64,000 nt of DNA from Kingdonia uniflora (taxonomy: Eukaryota > Streptophyta > Magnoliopsida > Ranunculales > Circaeasteraceae): positions 1,944,501 through 2,008,500 of the forward strand of contig JACGCM010000655.1 in NCBI GenBank assembly GCA_014058105.1. Direction: 5' to 3'. How positions within the stretch are numbered: the first letter of the stretch is position 1; every line of letters begins with the position of its first letter. The position numbers and the translations under genes are program-made. Below, one piece after another: positions 59,268 through 64,000 of the stretch. The notes under the pieces were generated by a model. The model saw only the letters and a list, made by a program, of their open reading frames with translations. It was not told the origin of the DNA and searched no databases.

Positions 59268-60455
59268 AGCCTGTCTGCCAACGACAGATGCAGCCATGAC
59301 ATAGGTGCGGCTCCAGTAGTGAGCTAACCGGCGTGGAGACCAAGACCAAGAAGGACACAAGGTGGTGCCAGTCCCGCGCGACGAGCCTACGCTCGCCACA
59401 GATCCCTACAACTATAGACAGAAGATCATAGCCAACGTCACGAGACGACTTCAGAGAATGCACGAAGTGTGTGCTTCTAATCCATCGTCTTTTGAAAATA
59501 GGATCCTAAACTACGGCTTTTTAAAACCACGTCTTCAAGATGTCTATAGTTGTCGCTGGGAAAAGACTTCGTCAGGTCTAAAAAAACTACTATAGAAAGA
59601 ACCCCCCGCTTTTCTCGCCATAAGCTCCACCTTCACTAGCGTTCGCCGGGCCTCCCTTCGTCCTGACTCTAGCTCTAAACTGCTCTTCTTTCCGTACGCA
59701 AGTTGGTTTCACCGTACGCAAGTTTTTTCCACAAAAAAAACACAGAACCTATTCTAAGTGGTTTAGAAAGTTTCCTTACCCCACTATAGAAAAGGACCAA
59801 CACTACTTGCTACTTTCTTTTTTTGAAAGCCCTTCGCTACAGTCTTAGACTCGCTAAAGGCCACCTTCGGCGTACGCAAGTTTTGACTCTTTTGAAACTT
59901 CCGGCGCTTTAAAAAGCTCTAAAAGGCTGAACCTATTCTAAGTGGGCACTACGGTAGCTTAGAAAGCTTCTTTTCCTTTGTACCTCTTTAAAGGCTACCA
60001 TTCCCGCCTCATAGATTCGGCGCTTCACTCACACCGCGCTAGCTCTATGAAAACTATGAAAACGAAGCACATACCGCCCTCTATGAAAACTAGGTAGTGA
60101 TGCAACCGGTGCGATGCATAACGCTATCGACATTATAACTAGCGAATGCTAACCTGCGCTAATGCTTCTGCTCGGAAAGGAGTAGTTGTAGTTTAGAGGA
60201 CGCCTTTCGGCGTACGCAAGTACCTAATAGTCTCAGACTTATTCATTCCTTCTGTCTATAGCTATAGTACTCACCCAGTCTATAGCAAGACGCTCAGCCG
60301 TGGTTAGCAAGACGACTAGTAAGGACTAACGACCAGTTTTGCCAATGTCTACTAGCTACTCAATATGTATGTTGCTAGCGTATGCTTTTACTTGCTATGA
60401 ATCTTGCATTCCTCGGCCAATGTTGTCTATGAACGTTCGTCGAAGCAACGTAGAG

Positions 60456-60628
60456 CATGAAGCGTCGCAGCCTAGGTGTCGAAGAATAGAGTAACTAAGG
60501 ACCAGAGTTGTACGCTCAAGCACTATAGATATAGACAGACAACGCATGAAGAGTCGTAGCCTAGGTGTCGAATAATAGAGTAACAAGGACCAGAGTTGTA
60601 GGATCAAGCACTATAGACAGACAACGCA
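60456..60628. repeat. 89-bp tandem duplication
   Basis: Copies start at 60456 and 60545 with CATGAAG and share CGAATAATAGAGTAAC-like and GGACCAGAGTTGTA phrases, ending in GACAGACAACG. They differ by a few substitutions and short indels. The GACAGACAACG end recurs twice more nearby. Confidence 0.85.
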
Positions 60629-62469
60629 AGACTCCTCTGGTCCTTGACAGACAACGAAAGACTCCTCAGTTCCTTCTCCGGCTTCCTCTTTTTAAAGGCT
60701 ACCTCCTCAGTTCCTTTTGCTAACGATGCCTCCAACACACTCCCGTTTGTTTGGAGCCGCTTCCCACCCCACATTACCAAGGCCCATACCCTTTTTAATA
60801 GCGAAGGCGTAGGCTTTTTTTTTCCGGTCAATGCTAACGACTCCTTTATGCACCGATGGTCCTTGACAGACAACGAAAGACAAGAAGAGAGTAGTGACAA
60901 TGGAATGAGTCGTCCTCTTTTCTTTCTACTAGATAAGGTGGGTAACTTGCGTGCGGTGAGTTAGACTCTTTTTAAAACCAGAAAGTCTTGGCGTATAACC
61001 ATCAAGTCTGTGTGTATGAGAAATTGAATAAGAATAGGCTACTGGATTTCCGTCTCTTCAGCTCTTTCCATCTCTTCAGCTGGTAGTAGTGTGTTTTGGA
61101 CTGCAACACAGCCATAGCATGTTGCGAGAAAGTGGCTGCTAAACCCGGATGGTAAAGTCCAGCTCTTATCAACCCTGAGGTATAGCATCCCCTACGCTCA
61201 CAACGCCAGAGGACAACAGCAACAAGAGGACACAGTGAATCCAGGGCAAATCCCCGGTAAGAGAGTGAATCCAGGGCAAATCCCTGGTCTTCTCTTATAG
61301 GAAAAATAGCCATTCATTCTTTTTTGGTCGTCTGTAATTACCGGTCCTGGTCACTTTAAACAAGCTCTTTTAAAAAAGTGGCCATGTGCTCAAACTAGAA
61401 AGCTTTTTTCGGTTTAAAAAGCGTGCGGCTTTGTCTTTTATGGAGAGTCCTTCCCAGGAGTGCCACCATTGAGCGAGAGGAGAGAAGTGCATCGCCTCAA
61501 AGGTATTGTAGATCGACCGAAAAGCCAAGTGAGAAGAGGAGAGTAGACCCAATCCTAAGCATGCGAAGACTCTCATAGCGGCAAAAAAAAGAGTGGAGAT
61601 GAAGACTGAGGCAAAGAGTAGAGTTTTTTTAGGGACTGCAAGCCCTGTTTTCAGCGTAATGTCTATTTCAGAAGAGAGGCTTCGGATCTTGCTTCCCCTA
61701 CTTCTCCAAAACCAAGATAAGGATCCTAAACTACTCGCCCAGAGAGGAAGGCGGGTGTGAAAGAGAGTATAGCATGGGTGGTGGGCATATCTGCTTTTTT
61801 TTCACTCAGAGACTATTGATGGTTGGAGTTTCAAAAGCAAGAGGACCACCTTTAAAAGAGGGATAGGTTCTATAGCCCAAACTTGCGTACGGAGATCTTG
61901 GATCTAGTATTGGCCTAAGCGATCAGAGAGAGGCTTCATCGGATCAACTGAGGTAAAGTGAGGTAAAGGCCCAATTGATAGCCTTTAAAAAGTGGGCTCT
62001 TCTCTTTGCGGAGCAGGGATGTATGACTGGGCGCCTCTATCTCGATGCCTCCCACGGATGATCGGCGGGAGATTGCTGGTTTTTTTTACTTGCGTACGAT
62101 GATCGAAGCGAAAAGAGATTGGTGACCAAAGTATAGCGAGAGGACAGGACAGACTCCGAGCACGGTGGAGAGATGGGGTTTTTTTGTAGTTTGGAAGCTT
62201 TTTTGTAGTGGGGAAAAGACCTTACTTAGGAAGGATCCGTAGTTTAGGAAGCTTGGCATCGAATTTTATTTCATGGAAAAAGAAGACCTCCTTAAAAAAA
62301 GAGAAGGTTGCGTCGTCATTCTATAGCTATAGGTTCGATGTGAGAAAGACTGTTTATCCAAATTTCCATAGGGTGCCCTGAATGTGTTGACCTTAGGATT
62401 TGCAAGGATCCTAGCAAGCTTCCTAAAACTACAGTCGATGCTATCGGGCACCTTCTACGACCAGCAAGA

Positions 62470-62840
62470 AAGGAGTTTTTGCTTCGAGTTGGATTTATAA
62501 AAAAACAGTCCTCAGTTAGCTCGTTGGTAAGTGGCAACCGCAATAAAATCGTTTTTGCTTCGAGTTGGATAAAGATAGAACAGTCCTCAGCAAAAACTCT
62601 TTCTAAGGAATCGCGCTATCTTATCCACCGTCTCTAAACTACTTTTTGCTTCGAGTTGGATTAAAGATAGAACAGTCCTCAGCAAGATGAGCTCTAAACT
62701 ACGAAAGTGGCAACCTAGCTCTAGTCCTCAGTTAGCTCGTTGGTAAGTGGCAACCTAGCTCCAAAAAAGCAAGATGAGCTCGTCGGTAAGTGGCAACCTA
62801 GCTCCGGCAAGAAAAGATTTTTTGCTTCGAGTTGGATGAA
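62470..62840. repeat. TTGCTTCGAGTTGGAT array, four copies
   Basis: TTTTTGCTTCGAGTTGGAT occurs near 62476, 62552, 62643 and 62820. Linkers share AAAGATAGAACAGTCCTCAG and CTCGTTGGTAAGTGGCAACC. Spacing is irregular, consistent with recombination rather than slippage. Confidence 0.82.
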
Positions 62841-62980
62841 AGCAAAGAGGGAACGACTCCATGGATGTGTGGCGAGCATAGCGCATGATGTGTGGCGAGC
62901 ATAGCGCATATAGTATCGCACCCAATGAATGTCTTTGCCTTACTGTCTATAGTGTCTTGCTTATCGCAGTCAAACTCCAT

Positions 62981-63091
62981 TTAGAAGACCAAGAGTATGC
63001 GCAATGTGTTGGTCTTCTAATCAGACGAGACTTGTCTATAGTGTCTATAGGTATAGCAAGTAGCGGGACTCAAACCCGATTAGAAGACCAA
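62981..63091. repeat. Inverted repeat TTAGAAGACCAA with a third copy
   Basis: TTAGAAGACCAA (62981-62992) and TTGGTCTTCTAA (63009-63020) form a perfect 12-bp stem with a 16-base loop. A third copy at 63080-63091 lies inside the adjacent tRNA-Asp-like relic, where it replaces the normal anticodon arm. Confidence 0.8.
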
Positions 63092-63116
63092 CCGGTCCCA
63101 ATTGAACTACAATCCC
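63062..63116 (-). pseudogene. trnD-like chimeric relic
   Basis: On the minus strand GGGATTGTAGTTCAATTGG is the exact kind of start seen in plastid-type tRNA-Asp(GUC). Instead of the anticodon arm it continues with a sequence containing TTGGTCTTCTAA from the neighbouring inverted repeat, then closes with a T-arm-like CGGGTTTGAGTCCCG. It is too short and lacks the GTC anticodon. I read it as a broken, plastid-derived trnD with a repeat-mediated replacement. Confidence 0.5.
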
Positions 63117-64000
63117 TTGAACTTCTTAGACACGAAGGGAGATCTGGTCTTATATGGAATAGATTCGCCATGCTAGCGACGCCCACGATGAACGCATAGC
63201 AATGAAAATAGCAAGAACGAAGAATGCATATGCAACGCGCTCTTAGCACCTAGACCTTCGCGCCTACGTCGCTCGTCGACCGGTTAAACCCCTACCCCAA
63301 CTTCACCTTCTGGATACCTTTTACTCTTATTTCACTCCGGCTACCTCCTACCCGAACTTCACCTCTTTTATAACTACTTCCTATCCTAACTTCACCTTCC
63401 GCCTTTAACCCTTATTTCACTCCGGTAACCCATGAACTTGCGTACGGGTAACTCCCACCTCTAACAGATTCCGCTGTAGGGTGTCCAATGTATATAGAAG
63501 AAGGCTTTTCCGTAATGTATATTTCATCTCTTTTACTCTCTTTAAACTTGCGTACGGCTTCCTAACCCATGTCCACCCCTAATGGCTCTTTGTAGTTTAG
63601 GATCCTCCCTAACTACCCAAAGCTACCTACTTAAAGCCCTCCAAATTTTATAGCCTACAAATTAGGAGGTCGTCTGGCCCTTCCCTAACTACTAGTCTGA
63701 TCGTCCCGGTCGTGTCTTTTCTAGTTCTCATACACTAGGCGAAGATCGATAAGGTATGGGTGCTCCGCAACACACTACTGGATATCATTTTAAAGAAGTC
63801 TGATAGGCGCCTTTGGTCCTTCTTCTTCTCGTTCGACCGATGAAGAATCCCCGATTCAATAGTTTAGAGCAGAAGATAAGATTCCACGGTGGAAGCATTA
63901 CAGGTGCGAGAATGCTTCACCAAGAGTCTATATCTAGGAGCGGGGATTGCAACTTGCTAAGTCACTGCTCTATAATAGCAACAATAGCAACATAGCTCTA
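63117..64000. other. Repeat mosaic at right end
   Basis: No gene is seen. ACTTGCGTACG words occur at about 63433 and 63545, TATACATT-type words at about 63487 and 63515, and a TAGTTTAGGATCCTCC word near 63594. The stretch also repeats CCTAACTTCACC/CCGAACTTCACC phrases at 63.30-63.40 kb. Confidence 0.6.

Larger units (their letters stand above)
59268..63061. other. Gene-free repeat mosaic, 59.3-63.1 kb
   Basis: Content is dispersed words, the phrase joining CCTATTCTAAGTGG and TTTAGAAAG (59.75 and 59.94 kb), an 89-bp duplication at 60.46 kb, a duplicated GAGTGAATCCAGGGCAAATC (61.21 and 61.26 kb), an array at 62.47-62.84 kb and a duplicated TGTGTGGCGAGCATAGCGCA at 62.87 kb. No supportable gene is visible; frames at 60604-60964 and 61002-61313 are unrecognised. 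Confidence 0.6.
1..64000. repeat. CGTACG family (ACTTGCGTACG), window-wide
   Basis: The word ACTTGCGTACG or its complement CGTACGCAAGT occurs roughly 140 times by eye, counting single-mismatch forms such as GTACAAGG, GTACGTAAG and TGTACGCAAGT. Both orientations are common. ACTTGCGTACGCAAGT would be a perfect 16-bp palindrome, so most copies look like one half plus the CGTACG centre. By eye the first four 10-kb bins hold about 15, 27, 24 and 28 copies, 40-50 kb about 9, and 50-64 kb about 41. Frequent extended contexts are TTTAAACGTACGCAAGTCCG and ACTTGCGTACGGCTACC. Confidence 0.93.
1..64000. repeat. GGATCC / GTAGTTTAG family, window-wide
   Basis: AAGGATCCTT, TAGGATCCT and the longer palindrome TAGTTTAGGATCCTAAACTA recur throughout, together with very many half-elements GTAGTTTAG(A/G) and CTAAACTAC without the GGATCC centre. 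The full palindrome is a symmetric pair of CTAAACTAC arms around GGATCC. Occupied and empty pairs are at 5.64-5.77 kb, 16.84-17.12 kb and 20.92-21.05 kb. Confidence 0.92.
1..64000. repeat. Other short dispersed words
   Basis: Three further families recur in both orientations: TATACATTACGG (with AGACATTACGG variants; for example 14.97, 18.99, 35.27, 51.57, 53.03 kb), GCAACACACC (for example 0.57, 23.53, 25.57, 37.70 kb; complement GGTGTGTTGC) and CTATAGACAAATCC (for example 6.74, 6.78, 29.18, 34.19, 52.22 kb). A further GATGATGGAAAATAGG word occurs near 13.14, 35.06 and 40.11 kb. None is associated with a recognisable gene. Confidence 0.85.

Noticed and set aside
1..64000. GGATCC and CGTACG as restriction-cloning or linker artefacts
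   Set aside because: They are the BamHI and BsiWI sites, but they carry long native flanks, many variants, both orientations and nested positions, which linker ligation would not give.

Overview
The window looks like a stretch of a large, repeat-inflated land-plant mitochondrial genome. A gymnosperm, perhaps a conifer, is my best guess, but the sequence does not prove it. The evidence is an atp1 start region fused to an exonuclease of the plant mitochondrial plasmid DNA-polymerase type, a decayed mitovirus RNA polymerase, a decayed Ty3/gypsy gag, one intact bacterial-type trnC(GCA) and several decayed mitochondrial or plastid-like tRNAs. No complete standard respiratory or ribosomal gene was recognised. 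Most of the short open frames are repeat-driven noise.

Layout. 1-40.7 kb is almost gene-free: short tandem arrays (28-89 bp units) in a mosaic of very short dispersed repeats. It holds a trnF relic (6.5 kb), a tRNA-like fragment (8.4 kb), the intact trnC (14.4 kb, minus), an unrecognised frameshifted coding relic (22.0-22.5 kb), a possible unidentified coding relic (37.8-38.3 kb) and a second trnF relic (39.5 kb). 40.736-42.169 kb is the only long intact frame, a 477-codon chimera: atp1 N-terminus, three-motif 3'-5' exonuclease, coiled coil. A 70-bp tandem repeat follows. 43.8-45.25 kb is retrotransposon debris and 45.7-47.43 kb is mitovirus debris framed by a 34-bp direct repeat. 48.7-64 kb returns to the repeat mosaic and includes trnK-like and trnD-like relics.

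The main novelty is the short-repeat system. At least five families of 6-20 bp palindromic or half-palindromic words are scattered through the window in both orientations. They centre on CGTACG (ACTTGCGTACG, roughly 140 near-copies by eye), GGATCC (AAGGATCCTT and TAGTTTAGGATCCTAAACTA), TATACATTACGG, GCAACACACC and CTATAGACAAATCC. Tandem arrays provide internal occupied and empty sites: one array member carries a 9-bp CGTACG-type insertion absent from its sisters, and another pair differs by exactly GGATCC. CGTACG copies also sit inside the gag and mitovirus relics, so they probably arrived or spread after that foreign DNA did. The foreign, less decayed interval at about 40.7-49 kb is clearly poorer in them. 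This fits ongoing insertion or copying of ultra-short palindromes, comparable in kind to Bpu elements of Cycas or GC clusters of yeast mitochondria, but I do not recognise these families.
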